Source of the DNA: VAZQ01 sp963785745
GTDB lineage: Bacteria > Pseudomonadota > Alphaproteobacteria > Rhizobiales > Xanthobacteraceae
Assembly (NCBI GenBank): GCA_963785745.1
Contig: CAWAWR010000024.1
Coordinates: 124,001 to 188,000 of the forward strand
Reading direction: 5' to 3'
DNA length: 64,000 nucleotides
Position numbers and translations under genes: made by a program. The notes under the pieces are model-generated. The model was not told the DNA's origin. It saw only the letters and a list, made by a program, of their open reading frames with translations, and did not search any database. Shown here piece by piece: positions 38,066-45,817 of the stretch. Numbering within the stretch: the first letter of the stretch is position 1; the number at the start of each line of letters is the position of its first letter.

Positions 38066-38332
38066 TTAGCGGCTTTTGCGCTCGGCCGGTGCGCCATCCG
38101 CGCCGTCAGACCGTTGGCTGGTCTCGATCACGCCGAAATCGGCCGACTTCGAGCCGGCCTCCGTGATCATAAATCCCTCGCTCGCCAGCCCGCGCCTGAG
38201 CAGTTCGCGCACCGCCGAAGCCCGGCTGGGCATTCGGGTCTTGAAGCGGAAATCGTCCAGCGCCGCCAATTCCTCTGGCGTCAGCATCACTTGCAGGCGC
38301 TCGCCGCGCGCATCGCCGTTCCGGTCACTCAT
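38066..38332 (-). CDS. ribbon-helix-helix protein, possible ParA partner
   Basis: 88 residues. GERLQVMLTPEELAALDDFR (strand then helix) and RASAVRELLRRGLASEG (second helix) fit a CopG/MetJ-type RHH fold. GGGAGGCAG precedes the ATG at 38332. It lies 122 bases upstream of parA on the same strand; some type Ib partition systems pair ParA with an RHH centromere-binding protein, so a functional link is plausible. Confidence 0.75.
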   Translation of the reverse strand: MSDRNGDARGERLQVMLTPEELAALDDFRFKTRMPSRASAVRELLRRGLASEGFMITEAGSKSADFGVIETSQRSDGADGAPAERKSR

Positions 38333-38642
38333 TGCTGCCTCCCGTGAAAGCAACAGATGGAAACTGTAGCCGATTGTACCTTTGGCCCGATCTAAGTCAA
38401 TTACTCAATCAACGCTATTCACACCCCTTGAGTTCCCGACCTCAATTAATAACAGGGCACAAGATGATCCATAAGCTTAAAAGCCGCCGATGACGTCTAT
38501 TACTGATGATTGGTAGATGCCCAAAGTATTGTCCGTGTATTGCTGAAAGAACGCCCTTGTCGTTTATTGTAGCGCGACCTAATATGCACGGGCTGACGGC
38601 CGTGCACGGGCCGAGGGGAACGGACAAAAAGAGGAAGTTCCT
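38333..38642. other. divergent intergenic region
   Basis: 310 AT-richer bases between the RHH gene (minus) and the zinc-ribbon-like gene (plus). It must contain both promoters; I see no consensus strong enough to mark and no gene. Confidence 0.4.
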
Positions 38643-38882
38643 GTGAGCGACATCTTCGAACGACCGCAGTCCCCGCTCTCGAACGGTGCCCTGGGTAGAG
38701 CAATGGCATCCTCATCCGAGCGATTGTCGAACCTGCTGAAGGCTCCGCCGTGCCCGCGCTGCCGCGCGCCGATGTGGCTCGCGCGCCTGGAGCCGCATCC
38801 GACACCGAACGGCGGCGCCGACGACATGATCTATGAATGCGCCTGCGGCGAGCAGCTCACCCGCACAGTGGAAGCGCGGTAG
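38643..38882 (+). CDS. hypothetical protein with CxxC motifs, 79 aa
   Basis: Starts at a GTG (VSDIFERPQSPLSNGAL) after AAGAGGAAG. PPCPRCRAPMWLARLEPHP and YECACGEQLTR provide two CxxC/CxC pairs that could form a zinc ribbon. Small proteins of this pattern are common in Bradyrhizobium. An internal ATG (residue 21) is an alternative start. Confidence 0.7.
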   Translation: MSDIFERPQSPLSNGALGRAMASSSERLSNLLKAPPCPRCRAPMWLARLEPHPTPNGGADDMIYECACGEQLTRTVEAR

Positions 38883-39015
38883 CCGCGGTCGCGGCTGTCT
38901 CAGCACAATCGATCGCAAGCGTCTGCGCGCGCCGGATTCTCGTCGCGAGCCCCGTCGCGTTTATCCGCACGGAACGCGGCGGCCGTTGCGGTTCACGTAG
39001 GTGTGCGAGGCTCGG

Positions 39016-39276
39016 TCATACGACCGGAAGCGCGCACACGAGCGTCGACCGCGCATTGGCGCCGCGGCCTTCGATCGCGTCCCACTGGCGCTGGTGCCAT
39101 TCCCAATTGCCCCGGTACATCAGCGGATGGTCGCCCCAGTTGCCGCCGCGAAATGCCACGGTCTCGACCGGGAGCACCGCAGTAGCGGGCAACGGAGCAA
39201 CCGGCGCCGCGCTGGCTACCGTGCTGGCGAACGCCGCCGCGAGGATCGCCGGATAGATCGCTGTTTTGAATTTCAT
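39016..39276 (-). CDS. small secreted hypothetical protein, 86 aa
   Basis: Signal peptide MKFKTAIYPAILAAAFASTV ASA cleavage, then a Trp/Asn-rich segment (FRGGNWGDHPLMYRGNWEWH). The tail VCALPVV looks out of character, so a frameshift near 39040 is possible. GGGAG lies before the ATG. Unknown function. Confidence 0.55.
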   Translation of the reverse strand: MKFKTAIYPAILAAAFASTVASAAPVAPLPATAVLPVETVAFRGGNWGDHPLMYRGNWEWHQRQWDAIEGRGANARSTLVCALPVV

Positions 39277-39512
39277 CGCGCACTCCCGTCCGTCGCATCG
39301 TTCTTGGTTGGACTGCCGCAAAGCTGGGGTTCGATTGCGATCCGATTGCGGCGTCGGTTAACGGCGCCGATCAAGAGCGCGTGACATGAACGCCGCTTAA
39401 CCGAAGTGCCCGTGGCCCATCTCGTGCGGCAAAAGCCCCCGCCAGTAGGAAATCCTGTGCCCAGGCTATAGTGTCGGCGCAATTGTCAAAGAAGGCGGGG
39501 AGCCAAAGCGTT

Positions 39513-39938
39513 ATGCCGATCAGCGAGAAAGTGCGTAAACTCATCAACAGTGCCTGGGAGGATGGCTATTGCTGCCTGCTCGCCACGGCGGGGCCGGACG
39601 GTCCGAACATCTCGCCCAAGGGCTCGATGCTGGTCTATGACGACAATCACCTCGCCTATTGGGAGCGATCGAAAAAAGGCGCGCTTGCCAATCTCGGCCA
39701 CGACCAGCGCGTGACCGTGATCTACGCCAACATGCAGGCGCAGCGTGACAAGGTGCTGGAGTCAGGCTTCCTGCGCTTCTACGGCACCGCCGAGCTCTAC
39801 GAGTCGGGCCCCACGCGCGAGGCGATCTTCAAGCGGCTGACCAAGCGCGAACAAGAGCACGACGGCGCCGACAAAGGCATCGGCGTGCTCATCAAGATCG
39901 ACCGCGCGGCCGATGTGCGCGGCAAGCCGCTACCGTAA
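39513..39938 (+). CDS. pyridoxamine 5'-phosphate oxidase-like flavoprotein
   Basis: 141 residues of the FMN-binding split-barrel fold: INSAWEDGYCCLLATAGPDG, NISPKGSMLVYDDNHLAYWE, VTVIYANMQAQRDKVL. Such proteins bind FMN, F420 or heme. The ATG at 39513 was chosen over a GTG at 39471 because GGCGGGGAG precedes it and homology begins there. Substrate unknown. Confidence 0.84.
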   Translation: MPISEKVRKLINSAWEDGYCCLLATAGPDGPNISPKGSMLVYDDNHLAYWERSKKGALANLGHDQRVTVIYANMQAQRDKVLESGFLRFYGTAELYESGPTREAIFKRLTKREQEHDGADKGIGVLIKIDRAADVRGKPLP

Positions 39939-39946
39939 CGGCAGCG

Positions 39947-40363
39947 CTAGCGAGCGAAGTCGACGGCGGGCAGTTCGACCGTCACGGTCTTTGCCCTCTC
40001 GGCGGGAATCGCCGGAAGCTGCAACACGGTGGCGTGCTGGCCTTCGGCCAGACGCGTCACCAGCACGACCCGGCCGTCCGGGAACTCCAGCGCATCGTGA
40101 TGAACGTGCGGCGCTTCCGTGTCGATCTGGCGGAAGCGTGCGACGCGGGCCGGAATGGCTTCGCGGCCGCGGCTGAGAACGTGGTCGAATTCGACGTCGC
40201 GATCGAAGGCAAGCTCGGTCCCGGCGCGCAAGCAGACCGCCACGCCCGGATTACTCTCGCCGGCAAAGCCACGAGTGATCGAATCCCCGAAGCGCGTGGA
40301 GACGAGCCGATCGCCGACTTCCGCCGCGCGGGAAGCAACGTGTTCAAGGCTGTAATCGCACAT
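39947..40363 (-). CDS. conserved hypothetical protein under EcfG control
   Basis: 138 residues, MCDYSLEHVASRAAEVGDRL then VSTRFGDSITRGFAG and HHDALEFPDGRVVLVTRLAE. I recognise the pattern as a conserved hypothetical of Bradyrhizobium relatives, without known function. AAAGGAGTAA precedes the ATG at 40363 and an EcfG promoter lies 58-82 bases upstream. Confidence 0.8.
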   Translation of the reverse strand: MCDYSLEHVASRAAEVGDRLVSTRFGDSITRGFAGESNPGVAVCLRAGTELAFDRDVEFDHVLSRGREAIPARVARFRQIDTEAPHVHHDALEFPDGRVVLVTRLAEGQHATVLQLPAIPAERAKTVTVELPAVDFAR

Positions 40364-40420
40364 GAGGGTTACTCCTTTGGCGTCCTGACCGAGCGGACAC
40401 CCGGCCGTCGCCGCAAGGAC

Positions 40421-40445
40421 AACGGGCGGAGGCAGCACGCGTTCC
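40421..40445 (-). promoter_or_regulatory. EcfG-type stress promoter (GGAAC-N16-CGTTGT)
   Basis: Minus strand: GGAAC (complement of 40441-40445), 16-base spacer, CGTT (complement of 40421-40424). It directly follows the terminator of the gene at 40516 and faces the gene at 39947-40363. Confidence 0.75.
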
Positions 40446-40456
40446 GCACGCGCAAA

Positions 40457-40481
40457 AGCAAAAGGCGCCGGGTGGCGCCTT
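40457..40481 (-). terminator. rho-independent terminator
   Basis: AAGGCGCC / GGCGCCTT hairpin (40462-40481); the minus strand continues TTTGCTTTTGCG. It closes the gene at 40516-40923. Confidence 0.75.
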
Positions 40482-40515
40482 CTGCCTCAGGTCCGCCTCG
40501 ATTTACGAGGAACCG

Positions 40516-40923
40516 CTACCGGCATTGCCAGCTCGGGAACGCGCTGTCGTCGTCGCGGTCACCCGTGCAGGTACCGTATTGCGGCGAGGGAAACTGATTG
40601 GCTGCCCCGTAGTAGCCGGGCGCTGCACCATAGGCGTAGTACCCGCTATTGCCGGGCGCTGCGCCATAGGCGTAGTAACCGTCGTTGTAGGCACGCGACG
40701 CGAGCGCACCACCAACGATCGCACCGGCAGCGACGCCAGCAGCAGCGGGACCGACCCATCGGCCGCGATTCCAGCGGCGATACTGTACCTGCTCAACGTT
40801 TCCGACGTCGGCGCTGTTGAGCAAGAGCGATTGCGAGAGCGGCGCCGCTGCGGCGGGGCCCGCGTAAACCGGGATGGCTGCCGCAACAAGAGCCGCGGCC
40901 AGAGTTCGGGTGGGAAGTCTCAT
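40516..40923 (-). CDS. secreted Gly/Tyr-rich repeat protein, 135 aa
   Basis: Signal peptide (MRLPTRTLAAALVAAAIPVY AGPAAAA), then VQYRRWNRGRWVGPAAAG, a glycine-rich membrane-like segment and two direct repeats of YYAYGAAPG (encoded by near-identical DNA at about 40610-40690). Cysteines near the C-terminus (TCTGDRDDDSAFPSWQC). Resembles small envelope proteins of rhizobia; function unknown. Confidence 0.7.
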   Translation of the reverse strand: MRLPTRTLAAALVAAAIPVYAGPAAAAPLSQSLLLNSADVGNVEQVQYRRWNRGRWVGPAAAGVAAGAIVGGALASRAYNDGYYAYGAAPGNSGYYAYGAAPGYYGAANQFPSPQYGTCTGDRDDDSAFPSWQCR

Positions 40924-41156
40924 GAGTATTCTCCAATCTGTGATGAATGTGTCGGCATGCGGAGACCTTAGGTGTCGACGGTGCACCGCAGCAACGATAG
41001 GGATGCAATCGCTGCGGTCGCCGTCCGTTCCCGATTTCGCATCCCGCGAAACCGTCGCTGCGCTCACAAAGACGTGTGTGCAACATCGTCAATACGGCGC
41101 GTCGTGGCGCGGTTCCGCGCGAACGACTTCTCGATCGCCACATGGTGAAAAACGCA

Positions 41157-41186
41157 TTGCCCCCGCGTGGCAAAGCGCAGGGGCAA
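41157..41186 (-). terminator. rho-independent terminator
   Basis: Minus strand: TTGCCCCTGCGC pairs with GCGGGGGCAA, followed by TGCGTTTTT. It lies 34 bases beyond the methyltransferase stop. Confidence 0.7.
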
Positions 41187-41219
41187 GCGAATCGAACAAG
41201 ACTAAAAGATTGCGGAAAT

Positions 41220-41960
41220 CTAGTTCGGCCGTTGGAATTTCAGCACGAACTCGTCCACCGGACCGGTCCGCCGTGTCGTGGAGAAGTCGCGCGCGTCTCC
41301 TGGCTGGCGCAGGAAATCCGCCTCGCCGACCAGCTTGAACCCTGCCGCCTCGACCTCGCGGCGGAGCGCCGCCTCCTCGATGCGATGCAGGCTCTTGCCG
41401 ACGGTGGTGCCGGCGCCCGCCGCCGCCGAATGATCCGCGATCACCAGCACGCCGCCGGGCTTGAGCGCCGAGAACAGCTTCTTGTTCATCGCGGCGCGAT
41501 CGACCTCCATGTAGGTCACGTCGTGATAGAAAAAGAAGAAGGTGATGAGATCCAGGTCGCGCACCTCCGGCGGTGTAGGATCGTCGAACGGCCGGAAAAG
41601 CGGCGTCACGCTCTTCATTGCGGGCGTTTGCAAGCGCGCGTCAAAATTCGCCTTCGCCTTCGGAAACAGGTTCGGCATGTTCTGCGCATAGACCGTTCCA
41701 TTCGGCGCCACTGCGCGCGCCATCAGCTCGGTCGAATAGCCGCCGCCGGCGCCCATATCGAGCACCTTCATGCCGGGCCGCGCGCCGGTGAACGCCAGGA
41801 GCTTCGCCGGATCGCGGCGCTTGTCGATTTCGCGGTCGCCCTCGCTACGGTCGGGCGCGGCGATGATGGCGGCGTAGTCGGGCACATTCTGCGCGCTGGC
41901 GCCAAAGCCCAGCACGACGGCAATGGCGGCGAAGGCGAGGACGGCGCGGCGAACTATCAT
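41220..41960 (-). CDS. exported SAM-dependent methyltransferase-like protein
   Basis: 246 residues. A signal peptide (MIVRRAVLAFAAIAVVLGFG ASA) is followed by a class I methyltransferase fold: motif I VLDMGAGGGYSTELMARAV, then LITFFFFYHDVTYMEVDRAA and LKPGGVLVIADHSAAAG. Export of a methyltransferase-like fold to the periplasm, where no S-adenosylmethionine is expected, is a recurring puzzle of this subfamily. GGGAGG precedes the ATG. Confidence 0.82.
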   Translation of the reverse strand: MIVRRAVLAFAAIAVVLGFGASAQNVPDYAAIIAAPDRSEGDREIDKRRDPAKLLAFTGARPGMKVLDMGAGGGYSTELMARAVAPNGTVYAQNMPNLFPKAKANFDARLQTPAMKSVTPLFRPFDDPTPPEVRDLDLITFFFFYHDVTYMEVDRAAMNKKLFSALKPGGVLVIADHSAAAGAGTTVGKSLHRIEEAALRREVEAAGFKLVGEADFLRQPGDARDFSTTRRTGPVDEFVLKFQRPN

Positions 41961-42102
41961 TGAGACCTCCCGGGCGTTTCGACATCCCATAGCACGACAT
42001 ACACCGGCGAGGCACGCTTGTTCCCTGGGCGCCACATGACATTCGGGCCCGCGGCGAACGCCGCGAACCCGAAAGACCAGGTCGGATTTGAGTGGACTGG
42101 AC

Positions 42103-42780
42103 CTACGCGGCCACGCGGTGCATGGCGACGCCGGCGTAGTGACCGTGGATTGCCTTCACCGATTTGTCGATGGCGTTCCACAGTCCGGCGATCTCGTTCG
42201 CCGCTTCGGATCCGGCCTCGTATTCGGCGGCGCCCTCGCCTTCCGCCAGCGCCAGCGAATAGTTATTGCGCGTGGTGATCTGGCCGGACCAGACCGGGAC
42301 GTTGAGGCTGGTCAGCGCCGCACGTGCCTCGCGCACGAATGGCGACTCGGTGTTGTCGCGCCGTGGCGGCACGCCGTTGATCACGACCGCATAGGGCCTG
42401 CGCAATTGCCGCGCGAGATCCATCGTTTCCTTGATCGCGGCGAGGTCGAACAAGGTGAGCCGCGCCGGGATGATGATCAATGTCGCGGAATGGATCGCGT
42501 CGGTGACCACCGCGGACATGGTCGGCGGCGTGTCGATGAACACCCAATCGTAGCCCTGGCGTTTGGCGGAGGCGACGATCGAACGCACGCCATCGGTGCC
42601 GTCGACCAGCGGCGGTTCATTGCTGCCGCGCAGCTTGTGCCAGAGTGTGAGCGAACCTTGCGGATCGGCGTCGACCAACAGCACCGACCGCGACGGCTTG
42701 TACGCATGGGCGGCCAAGTGGGCCGTAAGCGTGCTCTTGCCCGAGCCGCCTTTGCGCGACGCGAAGACGATGACGTTCAT
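42103..42780 (-). CDS. ParA-family ATPase
   Basis: 225 residues. MNVIVFASRKGGSGKSTLTA (deviant Walker A), LLVDADPQGSLTLWHKLRG and DWVFIDTPPTMSAVVTDA are the ParA motifs. Close paralogue of the protein at 37110-37943. No full-length ParB is next to it; instead an 82-residue protein with only the ParB N-terminal domain is divergently encoded at 42959. Likely positions DNA or another cargo; the chromosome's own parAB is presumably elsewhere. Confidence 0.88.
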   Translation of the reverse strand: MNVIVFASRKGGSGKSTLTAHLAAHAYKPSRSVLLVDADPQGSLTLWHKLRGSNEPPLVDGTDGVRSIVASAKRQGYDWVFIDTPPTMSAVVTDAIHSATLIIIPARLTLFDLAAIKETMDLARQLRRPYAVVINGVPPRRDNTESPFVREARAALTSLNVPVWSGQITTRNNYSLALAEGEGAAEYEAGSEAANEIAGLWNAIDKSVKAIHGHYAGVAMHRVAA

Positions 42781-42958
42781 GGGGTAACCCCTCGGTAAAC
42801 CCTAGTGATTCGCCTTCTAAAATAGCATGCCCCGTGATTCGGCCCTATGGCGCGCTGCGTAAAATGGGGGAGAGCCCATGGCCAGCAACCGCCGAAATCC
42901 CCCAGAATGTGAGGCGAGCCCTCCTATCCATGCTAGGTTGCACTGCGGAAATGCAGCC

Positions 42959-43207
42959 ATGATGAAGCGTGAGAACTTCCCGATCGCCAACATCTACGTG
43001 CCGATCAAGCGGCGGGCGACGCTCGACCCGAAGACCGTCGAGGGCATCGCCAGCAGCATGCTGGAGGTCGGCCAGCAGACCCCGATCCTGGTGCGGCAGG
43101 ACGGCACGCGGCTGGTGCTGGTCGAGGGGCTGCACCGGCTGGAGGCATGCAAGGCGCTCGGTGAATCGACAATCGCGGGTTATCTGGTGCAGTCGCGGAA
43201 GTTCTAG
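42959..43207 (+). CDS. solo ParB N-terminal (nuclease-like) domain protein
   Basis: 82 residues from the ATG at 42959: IANIYVPIKRRATLDPKTVE, ASSMLEVGQQTPILVRQDG, LVEGLHRLEACKALGESTI. This is the ParB/Srx N-terminal fold (CTP or ATP binding) with GLHR in place of the canonical GERR box, and without a helix-turn-helix or dimer domain. Divergent from parA; spacing about 180 bases. It may regulate or load the neighbouring ATPase. Confidence 0.82.
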   Translation: MMKRENFPIANIYVPIKRRATLDPKTVEGIASSMLEVGQQTPILVRQDGTRLVLVEGLHRLEACKALGESTIAGYLVQSRKF

Positions 43208-43250
43208 CGCGCAGTCCCGAAACGGTGACTTTCGGACAAGATCACGCGGC
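43207..43250. repeat. fragment of dispersed repeat
   Basis: CCCGAAACGGTGACTTTCGG followed by ACAAGATCACGCG resembles one arm of the palindromic repeat family also seen at 6019-6086. Confidence 0.4.
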
Positions 43251-43385
43251 TAACCAAAGAACTGGAGCGGAAGAGGCGCTGCGACCGGCGGAAAAACGTT
43301 CGGAAATGGTGTTGTGTTGGCGTCGATGTTCTGCGAGCGTGAGTCTCTTTAGACATCGCTTTGAAAAATCATAGGATCAATCTCT

Positions 43386-43478
43386 ATGACAATGTCACCG
43401 ACAATGGTTTCGCTTGCCGGCACAATCGTTCTCATCTTGGCGTTTATCTGGATCTTCAACTTCACGACGTTCTTCTGA
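43386..43478 (+). CDS. possible 30-aa membrane peptide
   Basis: MTMSPTMVSLAGTIVLILAF followed by IWIFNFTTFF: one complete transmembrane helix, little else. Weak ribosome site. Hydrophobic peptides of this kind are often missed, but chance cannot be excluded. Confidence 0.35.
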   Translation: MTMSPTMVSLAGTIVLILAFIWIFNFTTFF

Positions 43479-43507
43479 GTCAGACGGCGCGACGCCCGCG
43501 GGGCAAT

Positions 43508-43771
43508 TCAGAAATCGGTTTTTAATAGGTCGTACGAACCTCTGGGGCCGCGCGCGTACACCTTGGTTGCGGTCTTGTAGATCAGCTCACGATTGGAGTC
43601 GAAAGCGCCGAGAAGCCCCGCTTCGTCCAGCCGCATGTCCGGCTCCACGCGCTTCAAGGCATCCTCGGTCACATAGAACGACGCTTCCATCGCGCTGTCA
43701 TAACCCCAGAACCGCACCGCACGGCGTGTCGCATCAAAGGAGCGGCTGCGATTGGGAAAGGTCAGCGCCAT
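43508..43771 (-). CDS. DUF1488 family protein
   Basis: 87 residues: LTFPNRSRSFDATRRAVRFW, SAMEASFYVTEDALKRV, LLGAFDSNRELIYKTA and the end YARGPRGSYDLLKTDF match DUF1488. Role unknown. In one line with the gene at 43790, 18 bases upstream, probably a two-gene unit. Confidence 0.85.
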   Translation of the reverse strand: MALTFPNRSRSFDATRRAVRFWGYDSAMEASFYVTEDALKRVEPDMRLDEAGLLGAFDSNRELIYKTATKVYARGPRGSYDLLKTDF

Positions 43772-43789
43772 CGTTCCATTTCGCGCCTG

Positions 43790-44110
43790 TCACTGCCGCG
43801 AGGCGGCGCGGCGTTTCAGCGGATAGCGGGCGCTCTCGTACAGCCGGCGAATGCCGGCGCTACCGAAGCGCTCCTCCTCGACCTGCAGGTAGGCCCCGAG
43901 CAGAAGATCGCTCGGCAACTCCTCGATGGCAAAACGGATCGCCGCCGCGGCGGTGTCAAATCGCTTGTAGGTCATCGGGTTGCGACGCGGCTTGCGGCTA
44001 CGGGTGGGAAACAACTCGGCCGCCCTTTTGTAGTCGAATGCAGTTTCGGTCGCCGAAGTCTCGGCGCGCGCCGAAGCTTCGTCCGTGCGCAGAGCAGTCG
44101 CGTCGGTCAT
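43790..44110 (-). CDS. conserved hypothetical protein, 106 aa
   Basis: MTDATALRTDEASARAETSA, then FDYKRAAELFPTRSRKPRRN and FDTAAAAIRFAIEELPSDLL. The second half is a helical domain found in rhizobia next to DUF1488 genes. GGAGAC precedes the ATG at 44110. Unknown function. Confidence 0.72.
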   Translation of the reverse strand: MTDATALRTDEASARAETSATETAFDYKRAAELFPTRSRKPRRNPMTYKRFDTAAAAIRFAIEELPSDLLLGAYLQVEEERFGSAGIRRLYESARYPLKRRAASRQ

Positions 44111-44375
44111 GTCGATGTCTCCAATATTCCTTGATGCCGCAATCGAATGGTTGTCTTTCAAACCTCAGCTAAATATAGGGTCCGAAGACAGGAAAACTAG
44201 CGTTATCTATGGGAATATTTCGAGAAACGGTATGAATATCGGCCGGATTCGACGGACTCACCGCCCGAAGTGGGCTAGATTGCGATTGATTGTTTCATCT
44301 TGCCATTCGGACCTGCTCGCCGCGAGCCCATCATCGCGAGCGAATTTGAGCGCCTGCCAATTCCTACTGTGAGAT

Positions 44376-44402
44376 GGAACAGTCCTATTGGGGGATGGTT
44401 TG
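44376..44402 (+). promoter_or_regulatory. probable EcfG promoter (GGAAC-N16-GGTTTG)
   Basis: GGAAC at 44376-44380, GTT at the correct distance (44398-44400), with G instead of C before GTT. It lies 25 bases upstream of the start of the gene at 44427. Confidence 0.55.
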
Positions 44403-44426
44403 CCCTCCGATCAGAAAGACGTCGTC

Positions 44427-44771
44427 ATGCATATCTCTCCGGACATTAAGCCCGCATGTTGGGGTGCGGTTGGCGGAGCCATCGCTCTGGCGATCGTTGG
44501 GTTCAGCTATGGCGGCTGGGTCACGGGAGGCAACGCCCAGCAGATGGCGCAGCAACGCTCCGACGCCGCTGTCGTCGCAGCGCTGGCGCCGATATGTGCG
44601 GAGCGATTCCGCCAGCACGCCGATATGGGTGCAAACCTTCTTGAGCTGAAGAAAGTCAGTTCCTGGCAGCAGGGCGCTTTCGTCGAAAAGGGCGGCTGGG
44701 CGACATTGCCCGGCAGCACATCGCCGAACGCGGCGGTGGCGCGTGCTTGCGCCGAGATGCTCGTCACCTGA
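44427..44771 (+). CDS. conserved hypothetical membrane protein, 114 aa
   Basis: MHISPDIKPACWGAVGGAIA with a single N-terminal span (residues 10-33), then a soluble domain with SDAAVVAALAPICAERFRQH and LKKVSSWQQGAFVEKGGWAT. Two conserved cysteines. Its position behind an EcfG-like promoter suggests stress induction. A conserved hypothetical of this group. Confidence 0.72.
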   Translation: MHISPDIKPACWGAVGGAIALAIVGFSYGGWVTGGNAQQMAQQRSDAAVVAALAPICAERFRQHADMGANLLELKKVSSWQQGAFVEKGGWATLPGSTSPNAAVARACAEMLVT

Positions 44772-44910
44772 CGTAATGCGCCATCCGCAAATCGCACCCG
44801 ACGGTGTTCCGTATACCGGGACATCGGCTGCGGGGGCGCGCCCTTTTGCCGTTGGTCAGATCGGCCGCCTTCGACTATCTTGACGCCACAGCAAGAACGA
44901 GGATCGCCCG

Positions 44911-45756
44911 ATGACAAAAACCATCCGCCTGCAAGGCGACAGCAATGCCCACGACCGTCCCTGGCGCATCGCCGTCGAGCAGGGCTTCTTCAAGGCCGAA
45001 GGCCTCAACGTCGAATATCACGAGGACAACCCGAAGGGCGTCGCCGGGCGGGTGGAGAATTTCTCCGAACGCTGGAAGGAGTCTCAGCTTCAGGCCGGTG
45101 CTCTCGACGTCTATCCGGTTTGCGAGTGGGGCGCGATCGAGCGCGTTCAGCAGCTCGGCGCCGGCAAGATCATCGGGCTCGACACCACGGCGCGCACCGG
45201 CGCCATCATGGTGCGCAAAGACTCCAAGATCACGAGCCTGTCGCAGCTCGCGAACGTCCCGATCGCGGTGACTTGGCATGCCGGCACCTTCTATGCCGCC
45301 GTCGAGGCGCTGGAAGAGGCCGGCGTACCGTTCAAGGAGATCAAACTCGAGCACGCCAACGACCGGCTCGATGCCCTGCTCTCGGGCAAGAACGAAGCGG
45401 CGGCGCTGATGGAGCCGCTGGTGAGCCGGGCCTTTTCTGCTGGCTGTCGTAAGCTCTGCGACCTGCGCTGGCGCGGCGGCATCGTCGCCAGCGACGAAAT
45501 CGACGACGAGACCGCGCAGAGGATCACTCGCGCGCTCAACCGCGCGGTCGAGTGGCTGCGCGCCAACGAAGAGCGCTCGCGCGAGGAAGTGCTGCGTGAC
45601 CTCACGCCCGAGCAGCGCAAGACCGGCATGATGCCGGAGCTCCTCGGCGTGCAGGGGTACAAAGCGTCCGAATTCCAGGAGAAGGTCGACTGGATGATGG
45701 AGCGCGGCTACCTCGAACGCCCGCCGGCATACGGTGAGGTCGTGCGCGGCAAGTGA
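44911..45756 (+). CDS. NMT1/THI5-like substrate-binding protein without signal peptide
   Basis: 281 residues of the SBP_bac NMT1-like fold: RPWRIAVEQGFFKAEGLNVE at the start, YPVCEWGAIERVQQLG, VAVTWHAGTFYAAVEALE-type ligand loop and LEHANDRLDALLSGKNEAAA. Unlike the normal family, the protein begins directly with the mature domain (MTKTIRLQGDSNAHDRP) and no upstream in-frame signal is visible, so it would be cytosolic. No transporter genes adjoin. A terminator follows. Confidence 0.78.
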   Translation: MTKTIRLQGDSNAHDRPWRIAVEQGFFKAEGLNVEYHEDNPKGVAGRVENFSERWKESQLQAGALDVYPVCEWGAIERVQQLGAGKIIGLDTTARTGAIMVRKDSKITSLSQLANVPIAVTWHAGTFYAAVEALEEAGVPFKEIKLEHANDRLDALLSGKNEAAALMEPLVSRAFSAGCRKLCDLRWRGGIVASDEIDDETAQRITRALNRAVEWLRANEERSREEVLRDLTPEQRKTGMMPELLGVQGYKASEFQEKVDWMMERGYLERPPAYGEVVRGK

Positions 45757-45787
45757 CGCGCGGCGCGCGCGTGATTTGAACGGCCGA

Positions 45788-45817
45788 AGCCCCGGGTACC
45801 CATCCCGGGGCTTTTTA
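45788..45817 (+). terminator. terminator shared by convergent genes
   Basis: AGCCCCGGG pairs with CCCGGGGCT (45788-45796 with 45804-45812), followed by TTTTTATTT. The stop codon of the minus-strand tctC lies in the T run. Confidence 0.85.

Noticed and set aside
38618..38645. GGAAC site before the CxxC protein gene
   Set aside because: No CGTT at the required distance.
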